A stretch of 64,000 nucleotides of DNA, taken from Laterigemmans sp052161645 (GTDB lineage Bacteria; Planctomycetota; Planctomycetia; Pirellulales; Pirellulaceae). Of the stretch, positions 29,153 through 38,807 are shown in pieces (the first letter of the stretch is position 1; each line of letters begins with the position of its first letter). Below the pieces are notes generated by a model. It ran no database searches, had not been told where the DNA came from, and saw nothing but the letters and a program-made list of their open reading frames with translations. The position numbers and the translations under genes are program-made. The stretch lies in the NCBI GenBank assembly GCA_052161645.1, contig CP197414.1; one strand, 5' to 3'.

Positions 29153-29845
29153 TCAAGCAACCCGGCTTTCGTCTTTGGCATTGATCCATTCGCTCGTGTC
29201 GATCGGTTTCCCAGACCGATTGACTTCTCGCACCGAACGAACAAGATCAACGACCAGATGAATCCCTCCAAAAACGATCAGGGCAAAAAATCCGCCGGCA
29301 GCCAAAAGCACTGGAATGATTTTCAAGTCCATTAAACCGATGGTCGCCAACACCAGTCCGCTGATGAATAACAGCGTCTTAAACTCGGTCGGCCCAAACC
29401 GGCTCAGCACAAAGCGACCTGTTAGCTTGGATTTGATGTTCGTCAGCACCGCGTGGCCAAACAAAATGATCAGAGCGGCAAGTCCCCAGCCGAGCGTTTC
29501 TAGGGCCACCGAGATCCCTACCAGCCAATAGGCAAACGACATAGGGTCGGTAAAGTGGTCGAGCAATTCACCCCCGTGACGACATTGGCCAGTAGCCCGC
29601 GCATGCGTGCCATCGACACAATCGGCAGTGTGATTCCCCAGCACCCCGATCGCCGCCAAAATTCCACCCCAGGGGCTGCTCAGTGAAAAAGCGAACCCAA
29701 TGGCCCCAACGATTGCGAAGCCGTGCCCAATCAGCACAATGCCCTCCGGCGGAAACCAAGCGGGGATGTGCAAACGAGGATACAGCGACTTGAGAACTGG
29801 ACCAATCAAGGGGTCAAGCAAGCTGTAGGAAATGCGCTGAGACAT
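29153..29845 (-). CDS. CDP-alcohol phosphatidyltransferase family protein
   Basis: A 230-residue integral membrane enzyme with the complete CDP-alcohol phosphotransferase motif D-x2-DG-x2-AR-x8-G-x3-D-x3-D (ADCVDGTHARATG through HGGELLDHFTD, about residues 77-105). Several hydrophobic helices flank it (GFAIVGAIGFAFSL, FALIVFGGIHLVVDLV). The family transfers phospho-alcohol groups from CDP-linked donors in phospholipid synthesis; the acceptor here cannot be told from sequence. Confidence 0.87.
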   Translation of the reverse strand: MSQRISYSLLDPLIGPVLKSLYPRLHIPAWFPPEGIVLIGHGFAIVGAIGFAFSLSSPWGGILAAIGVLGNHTADCVDGTHARATGQCRHGGELLDHFTDPMSFAYWLVGISVALETLGWGLAALIILFGHAVLTNIKSKLTGRFVLSRFGPTEFKTLLFISGLVLATIGLMDLKIIPVLLAAGGFFALIVFGGIHLVVDLVRSVREVNRSGKPIDTSEWINAKDESRVA

Positions 29846-30260
29846 CGAATCGGTTCACATTAAAGAGTCGCGGGACTATGGACAGGCGCTTTGGGCGGGC
29901 GATGACTTGGTCGCCAGATCACACAGAGACCGCGCCGCCACGAATGCCGCGCAGCTATTTGCTCTTTTCGCTAAGCGCCCCAAACTACGACCTTCCAAAC
30001 GTGCACCGGTAAATCCGCAAAATGTCGCGGCCAACGAATCAGATTGGTGCCCGCGAATCACGCGAATGAGCGCGCATGGGAAAGGATAGATGTTGTCGTA
30101 TCCATATCCGCGCTATCGGACTGAGTCGCGTAGATTTGCGTCATTCGCGGGCAAATCGGTTTGGCTTCGCTGGGAATTAGCTCGCGTTTATTGGCTAATT
30201 GGCGGGTCTCCAAAAAGAGCCCAACTCCCTACGGCGAGACCAAGTTCGGGCGTCCGCCCC
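29846..30260. other. Intergenic region without recognised gene
   Basis: About 415 bases between two minus-strand genes. No convincing coding frame. It contains an imperfect inverted pair: GCCCGCGAATCACGCGAATG near 30050-30070 and, reversed, the bases near 30132-30153, with about 16 of 20 positions matching. This may be a degenerate dispersed repeat. Confidence 0.35.
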
Positions 30261-31649
30261 TTATATCAGTTCCCAACCGGGACGATATTCACGTTTAATC
30301 ATTGGTGCCGCTTCGGGCGCATTGCGACATTGCATTGCCTCGGCATCCCACTCCAATTTTTTCCCGACTCGATAGGCGACATTTCCTAGATGATTGGCCT
30401 CCGTCAACCAGCCCGCATATTCGAAATTACAAGTGGTTGGAGCGCCGGTTTTGCACGCGTGAATCCATTCCGCGTGATGCCCCATTGATGCCGGGATGAA
30501 TGGCTCGGGAGGCTGGAAATCGGCAAATTTATCTTCCGGCAAGAGCACATATTTGCCGTAGTCCGACAGCAACATGCCATCGTCACCAACGAATAACGCG
30601 CCGTCATTCCATTGTGGGATTTGTTTATCAAGCCAGGGCTGCGGTTTATTTTGGCCTTGGTACCACGTTAACTCCAAACCGGGTTGATCACCGCGTGGCC
30701 CGTACGTGTAGGTGGCCTGCATGGAAGCCGGCGCGATTTCGGGATGAGGCGGCGGGCCAGAGGCTTCGATCGTTAGCGGAGCGCGCAAATCGAGAGCCCA
30801 AAATGGCAAATCATTCCAGTGGCTGCCGAGATCCGACATGGTGCCATTGCCAAAGTCCCACCAGCGATACCACTTGGGCCCCGGTACGTAGATATTTGAA
30901 AAAGGCCGCGCCGGAGCTGGCCCCAACCAAAGATCCCAATCGAGGTGGCTGGGCACCGGATCGGCTTGCGCGGGACGTTCAGCGGTAAAGACGATATCGC
31001 CATAACTCCTGGCCGCCTCGGCCGTTGGCTGCCACCCCCAGGTTCGCGAAACCCAGACGTGAACCTCACGCACTTTCCCAATCGCTCCGGTTTGGATCAG
31101 CTCGACCACGCGGCGATAGTTATTGCCGGCGTGAATTTGTGTCCCCATTTGCGTCGCCACGTTGGCCTCAGCAGCCGCTTCGCGAATCACACGAGCTTCG
31201 TGAATGTTGTAAGTCAGCGGCTTTTCACAGTAGACATGCTTGCCGAGTTTGAGGGCAGGCAAGGTGGCAAAGGCGTGCGTATGTTCGCAGGTGCTGACCA
31301 CGACCGCGTCAAATTCTTTTTCATGGTCAAACAACTGACGGAAATCTCGCACCGTGCGGGCTTTGGGAAAACGTTCGGAGGTGCGTCCCAAAGTATTCGC
31401 ATCGACGTCGCAAATGGCGACGATATTCTCACCCGCAACGGATCCCAAATTTCCCCCGCCACGGCCGCCGACACCAATCACCGCGATGTTTAGTTTGTCA
31501 TTCAAGTTTCGCCCCCGCACGATGGTCGGCACAGCCAAGGTGGCTGCTGCGGCCGAGGTCGTGGTGAGGAAATCTCGCCGGCTGGGGCGTGAGCGACTGC
31601 GGAGAGTTTGTTGGCCTGCTGGCAACTGAGAAGGTGTTTGCTTGGACAC
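30261..31649 (-). CDS. TAT-exported Gfo/Idh/MocA oxidoreductase
   Basis: A 462-residue Gfo/Idh/MocA family dehydrogenase. The N-terminus carries a twin-arginine signal (PSRRDFLTTTSAAAATLAVP, about residues 22-41), as is common for planctomycete members. The Rossmann region (LNIAVIGVGGRGGGNLGSV), the EKP motif (YCEKPLTYNIHEARVI) and a C-terminal GFO_IDH_MocA_C2-like domain (FGNGTMSDLGSHWNDLPFWA) follow. It probably oxidises or reduces a sugar or inositol derivative in the periplasm with NAD(P); substrate unknown. It follows pepA on the same strand with a 56-base gap. Confidence 0.9.
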   Translation of the reverse strand: MSKQTPSQLPAGQQTLRSRSRPSRRDFLTTTSAAAATLAVPTIVRGRNLNDKLNIAVIGVGGRGGGNLGSVAGENIVAICDVDANTLGRTSERFPKARTVRDFRQLFDHEKEFDAVVVSTCEHTHAFATLPALKLGKHVYCEKPLTYNIHEARVIREAAAEANVATQMGTQIHAGNNYRRVVELIQTGAIGKVREVHVWVSRTWGWQPTAEAARSYGDIVFTAERPAQADPVPSHLDWDLWLGPAPARPFSNIYVPGPKWYRWWDFGNGTMSDLGSHWNDLPFWALDLRAPLTIEASGPPPHPEIAPASMQATYTYGPRGDQPGLELTWYQGQNKPQPWLDKQIPQWNDGALFVGDDGMLLSDYGKYVLLPEDKFADFQPPEPFIPASMGHHAEWIHACKTGAPTTCNFEYAGWLTEANHLGNVAYRVGKKLEWDAEAMQCRNAPEAAPMIKREYRPGWELI

Positions 31650-31705
31650 AGCGGCGAGCCTTTGCGGTGCGGGGGTGGGAAATGCTGGGGGACCTTGAGC
31701 CGTTA

Positions 31706-33166
31706 TTATACAGGCTGATCGGCCACGAGTTGCACCAAAGTCCGCACCATCGAACCGGTGGCCCCGGCATCACGGAACGGTTTTGCCGCATCGGCAAAAG
31801 CTGGCCCAGCGATATCGAGGTGTACCCAAGGTTTGTCTTGGACGAAATTCTCCAGGAACTTGGCCGCCGTGATGGCACCCGCCCAACGTCCCGAGCCGAC
31901 GTTTTTGATGTCCGCTACGTTGCTCTTGATCAACTCGCCATACTCGGGAAACATGGGCAACTGCCACACCCGCTCGCCGGTTTTTTCCGCAGCCGCCGCC
32001 ACTTGCTGGGCCAATGCGTCGTGATTGCTGAACAATCCACTGACGTCATGTCCGAGCGCCACGAGACAGGCTCCCGTGAGCGTGGCCAGATCGACGATCC
32101 AAGCTGGTTTATCCTCACAAGCCACATCGAGCACATCAGCCAAGACGACACGTCCTTCCGCGTCGGTGTTGAGAATTTCGATCGTTTTTCCACTGCGAGC
32201 GCGGACGACATCCCCCAGCTTGTAGGCATTGCCCGCGATCATGTTTTCCACCAACCCACAGTAGGCAAACACGTTCTGCTTAAGCCCCATTTGCGCGATC
32301 GCTTGCATGGCACCCACAACGGTGGCAGCCCCCGCCATGTCGCACTTCATATCAACCATGCCGTCGCTGGGTTTAATCGATAAACCACCGCTATCAAACG
32401 TGACTCCTTTGCCGACGAGGGCCAGCGGAGCGGCATTTGGTTGGCCACCGCGATGCCGCAAAATCAACAACCGTGAGGGCCGCGTGGAGGCTTGTCCCAC
32501 CGCTAGCAACGCCTCACAGCGTTCTTCCTCTAATTTGTCGGTGTCCCAAATTTCGACTTCCAAGCCGACTTGCGCGGCCATCGCTTGCACCTCCGCCACA
32601 AACGACTCGGGGTACATCTTGTTGGCCGGCTCGTTGACCAGTTTGCGAGTGAAATTAATCGCGTCGCCCAAAATAATGCCCGTGCTGGACTGCTCTTCGC
32701 TGGCCCCAGCAAAGATCAACTCTTGCGGAGCATAGGTGGCCCGCTTGGTGCGATACAGATCTTGACCTTGGGTCGCCGCCAAAGCACCGGCGATGAACGC
32801 AGATTGGCACTGCTCCGGGACCAAGTCTGGCAGCGAAACAACGACCTTTCCAATATCGCGATCGGTCAATTGCCGTAAAGCTCTCCCCCCCAGTGAGTAA
32901 GCATCTTGCTGGGACGTTTGCGTTCGCTCGGCGATCCCCAGCAACAAGGCGCTGGTCGCGTTCTTCGCGTTTGGTAGCGGCACCAGCGAACTGTCGGAGC
33001 TGGAGTGGTCGAGCAGGCCATTGGCGAAACACTGGCTAGCACCCCCGCCGAGCCACTTGTCGATTTGTTCGCCGATGGGGCCAAGAAATCCTTGCTTATC
33101 GTACCCAACAACAAGACAGTCTCCCCCAAAATCCAAAGCCGAATCACGGGTTGCTATCGCTTGCAT
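31706..33166 (-). CDS. pepA: Leucyl aminopeptidase (M17 family)
   Basis: A 486-residue cytosolic M17 aminopeptidase releasing N-terminal residues from peptides with two metal ions. ATG 33166 with upstream ACGAGGATTTT is preferred to the TTG at 33193. The N-terminal macro-like domain precedes the catalytic domain, which has VGKGVTFDSGGLSIKPSDG, the metal ligands in MVDMKCDMAGAATVV, and the family signature NTDAEGRVVLADVLD. Length is typical. Confidence 0.95.
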   Translation of the reverse strand: MQAIATRDSALDFGGDCLVVGYDKQGFLGPIGEQIDKWLGGGASQCFANGLLDHSSSDSSLVPLPNAKNATSALLLGIAERTQTSQQDAYSLGGRALRQLTDRDIGKVVVSLPDLVPEQCQSAFIAGALAATQGQDLYRTKRATYAPQELIFAGASEEQSSTGIILGDAINFTRKLVNEPANKMYPESFVAEVQAMAAQVGLEVEIWDTDKLEEERCEALLAVGQASTRPSRLLILRHRGGQPNAAPLALVGKGVTFDSGGLSIKPSDGMVDMKCDMAGAATVVGAMQAIAQMGLKQNVFAYCGLVENMIAGNAYKLGDVVRARSGKTIEILNTDAEGRVVLADVLDVACEDKPAWIVDLATLTGACLVALGHDVSGLFSNHDALAQQVAAAAEKTGERVWQLPMFPEYGELIKSNVADIKNVGSGRWAGAITAAKFLENFVQDKPWVHLDIAGPAFADAAKPFRDAGATGSMVRTLVQLVADQPV

Positions 33167-33277
33167 AAAATCCTCGTAAACTGTGGCGGTCAAAAGCGGC
33201 TGGTTAGTTTAAGCCAGCCGCCTCGGTTATCCCAGCATACCGAATTCGGATCACCAGCCCGCGGCCAGTAACTTTCC

Positions 33278-35140
33278 ATGAAACACCGAAGCACACGAGC
33301 ATTGGTCGACGACCTGCGACATGGGGGTCACCTGGTAACTTGCGAACACGAGGTCGATCCGCGGCTGGAAATGGCGGAAATCCAACGACGCGTCTACGCC
33401 AGCGGCGGTCCGGCGGTCTACTTTCCCAATGTTCGCGGTTGTCGCTTTCCTTGTGTCTCCAACCTATTTGGCTCGCTGGAGCAATCACGCTATCTCTTTC
33501 GGCACACGCTGGAAGCGGTGCGGCGAGTCATCGAGCTGAAAATCGATCCCACCGCTTTGCCTCGTCGGCCTTGGCGATACGCGTCAGCCCCCTTTACCGC
33601 GCTGCGGATGTTGCCACGCAAAGTCCGTCGCGGAGCGGTCTCGGCTGGTTCATGTCGCTTGTCCGAACTGCCGGGGATTCAAAGTTGGCCCGACGATGGC
33701 GGACCGTTTGTGACCCTCCCGCAAGTGCTCAGCGCCGATCCGCAAGCCCCTCAGAATCTGATGCGGGTGAACCTTGGCATGTACCGCGTGCAGTTGGCGG
33801 GGAACGACTACGTTGCCGACCAGGAAGTCGGATTGCATTACCAAATTCACCGCGGCATCGGTGTTCATCATCAAGCTGCCATGAGCCGCGGAGAGCGGTT
33901 GCGAGTAGCGATTACGGTCGGCGGAGCGGCAGCCATGACTTTGGCGGCGGTAATGCCGCTTCCCGAAGGACTGACCGAACTGACTTTCGCCGGAGCCTTG
34001 TCGGGGCGACGTGTGCCAATGATTTGCCGGCCCGACATGGCCCCCGTTTACGCCGATGCCGATTTTGCCATCGTGGGAGAAATTGACGCGGGGGCAACGA
34101 AACCGGAAGGGCCCTTCGGCGACCACCTCGGCTATTACAGTCTACAACACGATTTTCCAGTGATGCGAGTCAAGCACGTGTGGCATCGCCAAGACGCGGT
34201 CTGGCCATTCACCGTGGTGGGCAGGCCGCCGCAAGAGGACACCAGCTTTGGACAGCTGATTCATGAACTGACCGGGCCGATCATTCCCACGGTCATACCT
34301 GGCGTGAAAGCGGTGCATGCCGTCGATGCGGCTGGCGTGCATCCCTTGCTGCTGGCTCTCGGCAGCGAGCGATACGTACCCTTCGCGCCGCAAACCGAAC
34401 CGGCTGAAATCCTCACGCAAGCCAATGCGATTCTTGGCAACGGTCAATTGTCGTTGGCAAAGTATCTAATGATCGCGAACAGCCACGACGCGCCGGAACT
34501 TGACTTACACGATATCCAAGCTTTCCTGCACCACTTGCTCCGCAGAATTGACTGGCGCCGCGACCTGCATTTCCAAACGCGAACGACGATCGACACGCTC
34601 GATTATTCGGGAGACGGATTTAACCGCGGCAGTAAAGTGGTGATGGCAGCCAGCGGAAAAGAGATTAGACAGTTAGCCGATCGCCCGCCCGTCGACTTGA
34701 TCCTACCCGCTGGGTTTTCAGATCCACGTTTGGTGATGCCTGGAGTGCTGGCTATCAAAGCACCCGGCTACCAGCAAGAAAAGTCCGAAGCGATGCTGGA
34801 GAGGTTCTGCGAGTCACTGAGCCAGACCGTTCCCCAGTCTGCCGCAGCCGAATCGCCGCTGGCAGGCTTCCCCCTGATTACGCTGGTCGACGACGCGGAG
34901 TTTACCGCCAAGCAATTGAACAACTGGTTATGGGTAACATTCACGCGCAGCAATCCGGCGGTTGATGTCGGTGGGATTCACGCGTTTAATATTCACCGAC
35001 ATTGGGGCTGTCACGGTCCGCTAGTGATCAACGCCACGATCAAACCGCATCACGCGCCACCGCTAGTGGAAGACCCTGACGTGGTATCAAGAGTCGATGC
35101 GTTGGCGGCACGCGGCGGGGCTTTAGCGCGTTGGCTCTGA
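33278..35140 (+). CDS. ubiD: UbiD-family decarboxylase
   Basis: A 620-residue UbiD-like protein using prenylated FMN; E. coli UbiD has about 497 residues, so this is a long form. Evidence includes YFPNVRGCRFPCVSNLFGS, the H-x-G and Glu-containing motif EGPFGDHLGYYS (near residue 275), and GGAAAMTLAAVMPLPEG. UbiD enzymes decarboxylate aromatic acids, including the ubiquinone/menaquinone precursor; the substrate here is not shown and no ubiX is nearby. The 3' end overlaps the convergent DUF4129 gene by 91 bases. Confidence 0.87.
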   Translation: MKHRSTRALVDDLRHGGHLVTCEHEVDPRLEMAEIQRRVYASGGPAVYFPNVRGCRFPCVSNLFGSLEQSRYLFRHTLEAVRRVIELKIDPTALPRRPWRYASAPFTALRMLPRKVRRGAVSAGSCRLSELPGIQSWPDDGGPFVTLPQVLSADPQAPQNLMRVNLGMYRVQLAGNDYVADQEVGLHYQIHRGIGVHHQAAMSRGERLRVAITVGGAAAMTLAAVMPLPEGLTELTFAGALSGRRVPMICRPDMAPVYADADFAIVGEIDAGATKPEGPFGDHLGYYSLQHDFPVMRVKHVWHRQDAVWPFTVVGRPPQEDTSFGQLIHELTGPIIPTVIPGVKAVHAVDAAGVHPLLLALGSERYVPFAPQTEPAEILTQANAILGNGQLSLAKYLMIANSHDAPELDLHDIQAFLHHLLRRIDWRRDLHFQTRTTIDTLDYSGDGFNRGSKVVMAASGKEIRQLADRPPVDLILPAGFSDPRLVMPGVLAIKAPGYQQEKSEAMLERFCESLSQTVPQSAAAESPLAGFPLITLVDDAEFTAKQLNNWLWVTFTRSNPAVDVGGIHAFNIHRHWGCHGPLVINATIKPHHAPPLVEDPDVVSRVDALAARGGALARWL

Positions 35141-37452
35141 GTGCTCATACATTGCCATAACTGTTCAACAGCTTTTAGATCTTGTTTCGTGGCACGCTGA
35201 TCGCTGTACACGACGCGATTGTAAGCATCAATCACTTGCTGGGAGATGCCAGCTTGTTTGCCCAACAATGGTTTGGTGCGTTGAGCATACTCGAGCGGCG
35301 TCTCCTCATCGCCACGAGCGACACCAGCCTCCCGCGCCCAGGCTTCAAACGCTTGGAACGTGACGATAATGCTGGCTCGCGGTTTGAGTCCGGCGGTGAG
35401 CGGATTGCGAAAAGCCGAAAAGGGACGTGGCGGCGGTCCGCTCGGGGCCGCCAAAGCGACCTTCGCATTCTCAGCAGCCGTCTCCGGGCGGTCAAAGAAT
35501 TTCAGCAAGTCTTGCCACCATCGCGATATGAGGTCGCGGTTCTTGAGAATAAAGACGACGATGATTGCCAGCATAATCGCCGCCAAAATCCACTTGAATA
35601 AACTCGTCCCCCAACTCGCCAATTTAGGCAACCAATTCGATGTGGAAGATTCGTTGCTAGCAGCCGATTCGCTACCAGAATCACTCGATTCTGCCGCCCC
35701 ACTCGCTTCCTTGCGCGGATCATTTTGAGACCCTCCCTGAGCAGACTCCCCACCACTCTCGCCAGAGGACGTCTGCTCCGCTGAGCGATTAGAGTCCTGT
35801 TGTTGGGAACCCTGCTGAGAATTCTCTTTGGATCCTTGTTGTGATCCTTGCTGCGAACCCTGCTGCGAACCTTGTTGCGATCCCTGTTGCGATCCTTGCT
35901 GGGATCCCTGTTGTGAACCTTGCTGGGATCCTTGTTGTGAACCTTGCTGCGAACCCTGTTGTGAACCTTGTTGCGAACCTTGTTGCGAACCTTGTTGTGA
36001 ACCTTGTTGTGAACCTTGTTGTGAACCTTGTTGCGAACCTTGTTGCGAACCTTGTTGTGAACCTTGTTGCGAACCTTGTTGTGATCCCTGTTGTGAACCT
36101 TGTTGGGATCCTTGTTGTGAACCCTGTTGTGAACCTTGTTGGGATCCTTGTTGTGAACCCTGTTGGGATCCCTGTTGTGAACCTTGTTGGGATCCTTGTT
36201 GTGAACCTTGTTGTGATCCCTGTTGTGAACCTTGTTGGGATCCTTGTTGTGAACCCTGTTGGGATCCCTGTTGTGAACCTTGTTGGGATCCTTGTTGTGA
36301 TCCCTGTTGTGATCCCTGTTGGGATCCCTGTTGTGAACCTTGTTGGGAACCTTGTTGAGAACTTTGCGGGTTACCTTTTCCTTGTTCACTGGGAGCGCCA
36401 GTCGGTGCACCTTGCTGGCCACCTTTAGCGTTGTTACTACCTCCGGCTGGCTGTCGCTCGGCGGCGTGGCCTTGGGAAGCTTTTGCCGCGTCGGGTCTAG
36501 AATCTTCAGTCCCTTCGTCACCCCATCCGTACCGGCTGGCACTCAAGTTGTCCGGGGATGTAATCCAGTCGGGCAATTGCAAGCTGGCGATCATGCGGCC
36601 CGGCATGGGTAGCAGGAACGCGAACAAGAGTAACGCAGCCACCAGCGCCGCGCCTCCCGCCAGCCAAGCGACCGAGACTTCGCCCGGCATTTCGGCACCG
36701 CGTTGCCTCAGGTAACGGCGGACACCGAGAAAGCTGGTCGTGACCAACAACGTGAGGGTGGCGAACAGATAGAGTCCCAAGGAACGCAGCGCGCCGGTTT
36801 GAATGGCATCAAACCCTGGCAGCACCAATTGACCGATACCGAACAACGGCAAAGCGGCGATCGCCAAATACAACACGGTGCGGCCCGGTTGATGTCCGCG
36901 GCGGCGACGCGGTTGGGCTCGCGAATCAACAGCATCTTGGTCGCTGCCGCTGGTCCCGTCCAGGGAGACGTCAACGGCTGCTTGACCGTGTCGGCGGGCG
37001 CCCCACGACCCCACACCGCCGAACAAGCCCCGCGAGTCGATCAAGCCTTCGCCGCTGGAATTTTCCGCATCGTCAATCACCGTGCAATCAAAGGTGACTC
37101 GATCAGCCAACCACCAAATTAAGATGATGAATAGCGTGTTGACAATGAAACTTAGCCCCGCGAGCGGCCCATCAAAAACGACAAAGCGATTGATCGCCAA
37201 CATGGTGGCGGCACCCAGGGCGGCGGCATAACCCATCGCGTAGGCTCGCCCCTGTTCAATGGCAATTCGCGCAATCAGCGTGGCCGCTACGACGAACAAG
37301 AACAAGATATACATCAGCCGGCTGGTATATTGCCCGCGATAGACACACAGCACCAAAAAATGAGTCAGCGCGGTCAGCATCAGAATGATTAAGGCGGGAC
37401 AAATTGCGATCACCGCATAATCGGCTGCCGTTTTTTCCAATTTGCGGGTCAT
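35050..37452 (-). CDS. DUF4129 membrane protein with long SQQG repeat
   Basis: An 800-residue protein from ATG 37452, which overlaps the stop of the DUF58 gene (ATGA). Several N-terminal membrane helices (for example ALIILMLTALTHFLVLCVY) lead to a further pair near residues 190-290. Residues about 362-541 are roughly 44 tandem SQQG units, then a Ser/Glu-rich stretch, one more helix (LFKWILAAIMLAIIVVFIL) and a C-terminal DUF4129 domain (RDEETPLEYAQ-like ETPLEYAQRTKPLLGK and AYNRVVYSDQRAT). DUF4129 commonly belongs to MoxR/DUF58/transglutaminase systems, but no transglutaminase domain is present. Confidence 0.85.
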   Translation of the reverse strand: MTRKLEKTAADYAVIAICPALIILMLTALTHFLVLCVYRGQYTSRLMYILFLFVVAATLIARIAIEQGRAYAMGYAAALGAATMLAINRFVVFDGPLAGLSFIVNTLFIILIWWLADRVTFDCTVIDDAENSSGEGLIDSRGLFGGVGSWGARRHGQAAVDVSLDGTSGSDQDAVDSRAQPRRRRGHQPGRTVLYLAIAALPLFGIGQLVLPGFDAIQTGALRSLGLYLFATLTLLVTTSFLGVRRYLRQRGAEMPGEVSVAWLAGGAALVAALLLFAFLLPMPGRMIASLQLPDWITSPDNLSASRYGWGDEGTEDSRPDAAKASQGHAAERQPAGGSNNAKGGQQGAPTGAPSEQGKGNPQSSQQGSQQGSQQGSQQGSQQGSQQGSQQGSQQGSQQGSQQGSQQGSQQGSQQGSQQGSQQGSQQGSQQGSQQGSQQGSQQGSQQGSQQGSQQGSQQGSQQGSQQGSQQGSQQGSQQGSQQGSQQGSQQGSQQGSQQGSQQGSQQGSQQGSQQGSQQGSQQGSQQGSQQGSQQGSQQGSKENSQQGSQQQDSNRSAEQTSSGESGGESAQGGSQNDPRKEASGAAESSDSGSESAASNESSTSNWLPKLASWGTSLFKWILAAIMLAIIVVFILKNRDLISRWWQDLLKFFDRPETAAENAKVALAAPSGPPPRPFSAFRNPLTAGLKPRASIIVTFQAFEAWAREAGVARGDEETPLEYAQRTKPLLGKQAGISQQVIDAYNRVVYSDQRATKQDLKAVEQLWQCMSTQSQRAKAPPRAANASTLDTTSGSSTSGGA
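35830..36358 (-). repeat. 12-bp coding tandem repeat (SQQG), about 44 copies
   Basis: A 12-base unit, on the plus strand GATCCTTGTTGT / GAACCTTGTTGT and variants, repeated about 44 times with no frame break. The array keeps several other frames open on both strands, giving Cys/Pro- and Val/Asn-rich shadow reading frames that are not genes. Confidence 0.93.
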
Positions 37453-38807
37453 CGTAACACCACCCTGCGGCAAACTTCGGGCAATTGCTGCTCGTCGATC
37501 AACTGCATCACCGGAATATTCGCAGCGATCATCGGCCCCGCCACGTTGGCGAACTCCTCGGCATTATAAGCGTTCACAACGACGGCGATCGACCAGCCCC
37601 GCCGTGCCATTCCCAGGATCGCCGCACTTGTCTCGGCGGTCGCTTGCTGTAACACGATGATCAAGGTCGTATCACGGGAAAGCCGTGATTCGACTTCGAT
37701 CAACGACGGTCCCAAACGCAGCGCATCGGTCAATTCCAACCGGGCCAACGTGCGTTGCAATTCTTGCTGATGGACTGGCCCGGTGGCAGCGGGAACAACG
37801 ATCGGACGCAGCCGATTATCGCTGTCGCGCATCGTCAACGAAGTTTGCGCCGCGGTGCGGGTGCGAAAGTCGCTGTCCCATCCGGCGGTGCGAATCCGGT
37901 CGGCCGCATCGCGACCATTGGATGCCAACCCGATCGGCTGGCCCATCTCATACATCGCCGCGGCGATCGAGGCGGCCAGCGTGATGGCTAATTCCGACCG
38001 CATTGGTTCATGCCGGCTGGGATTGGTTTCTTGATGCAGATCCAACACCATGGTCGCCCCAGCCACGCTGGTCGGCTCATAAATCTTGCTGTGCAAAGTG
38101 CCCGTGCGGGCTGTCGCCGCCCAGTGAACTTGTCGTAACGGGTCGCCCGGTTGCCAGCGTCGAATACCGCGCAGTCGCGTGGGATCGTCCATCAGCATCT
38201 CTGTGAGGCGAATTTCCCCGATTGGTCGCCGCGAGGCCACGTCATATCCCGAGAGCGGAATAATCTTGGGCATCACAAGCAAGTATTGAGGTTCCGTGCC
38301 CACGCGATACCGCCGACTCAAGCCCATCAAGTCTCCCGTCTCCAACACGCTGGGGCCAATCTGATAGTAGCCACGTCGATTGCAGCGGAGCACATAATTG
38401 AGCAGCAGCTTTTGCCCCGCCCTGAGAAACATCAGGCGCAGTCGTGCCCCTTCGACTTCCAACGCTGGGGGATTGTAGATCAGGGCAGCCCGGGGCAATA
38501 AATCCTCGACAAGCAGCCAAGCAACCGGCAACCGCCCGCGGTTTGTAATTTCAATGCCAATCGGTACGGTGGTGCCAATTTCCACTTCCAGCGGACCTGA
38601 GCGGCGCGTGGCTGTGACGTTTTCGGCCCAGGCTTTGGCCATCAGATAGTTGCCAGCCGCCACCGCCACTGCCGCGTATGCCGCATACAGCCAAAGCGAT
38701 GCGCCGGCGACCATGCCCAACAACACCAACGCCGATCCACCGGCCAGCCAGCCCAACAAGCCCACGCGGTTGGTGCCCACGACGCCCGCCCCGGCGCTGT
38801 CGCTCAT
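37449..38807 (-). CDS. DUF58 membrane protein
   Basis: A 452-residue DUF58 protein. Two N-terminal membrane helices (LLGWLAGGSALVLLGMVA and LWLYAAYAAVAVAAGNYLMA) are followed by a beta-rich region and the DUF58 core with LRGIRRWQPGDPLRQVHWAA and RTGTLHSKIYEP near residues 200-235. The C-terminus has a VWA-like fold. It overlaps moxR upstream (4 bases, ATGA) and the DUF4129 gene downstream (4 bases), so the three form one tightly coupled operon. Confidence 0.9.
   Translation of the reverse strand: MSDSAGAGVVGTNRVGLLGWLAGGSALVLLGMVAGASLWLYAAYAAVAVAAGNYLMAKAWAENVTATRRSGPLEVEIGTTVPIGIEITNRGRLPVAWLLVEDLLPRAALIYNPPALEVEGARLRLMFLRAGQKLLLNYVLRCNRRGYYQIGPSVLETGDLMGLSRRYRVGTEPQYLLVMPKIIPLSGYDVASRRPIGEIRLTEMLMDDPTRLRGIRRWQPGDPLRQVHWAATARTGTLHSKIYEPTSVAGATMVLDLHQETNPSRHEPMRSELAITLAASIAAAMYEMGQPIGLASNGRDAADRIRTAGWDSDFRTRTAAQTSLTMRDSDNRLRPIVVPAATGPVHQQELQRTLARLELTDALRLGPSLIEVESRLSRDTTLIIVLQQATAETSAAILGMARRGWSIAVVVNAYNAEEFANVAGPMIAANIPVMQLIDEQQLPEVCRRVVLR

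Noticed and set aside
35502..36542. Long frames on both strands across the SQQG array (Asn/Lys-, Cys/Pro- and Val/Asn-rich)
   Set aside because: Arise because a 12-bp repeat without stops keeps several frames open; only the SQQG frame continues into domains on both sides.
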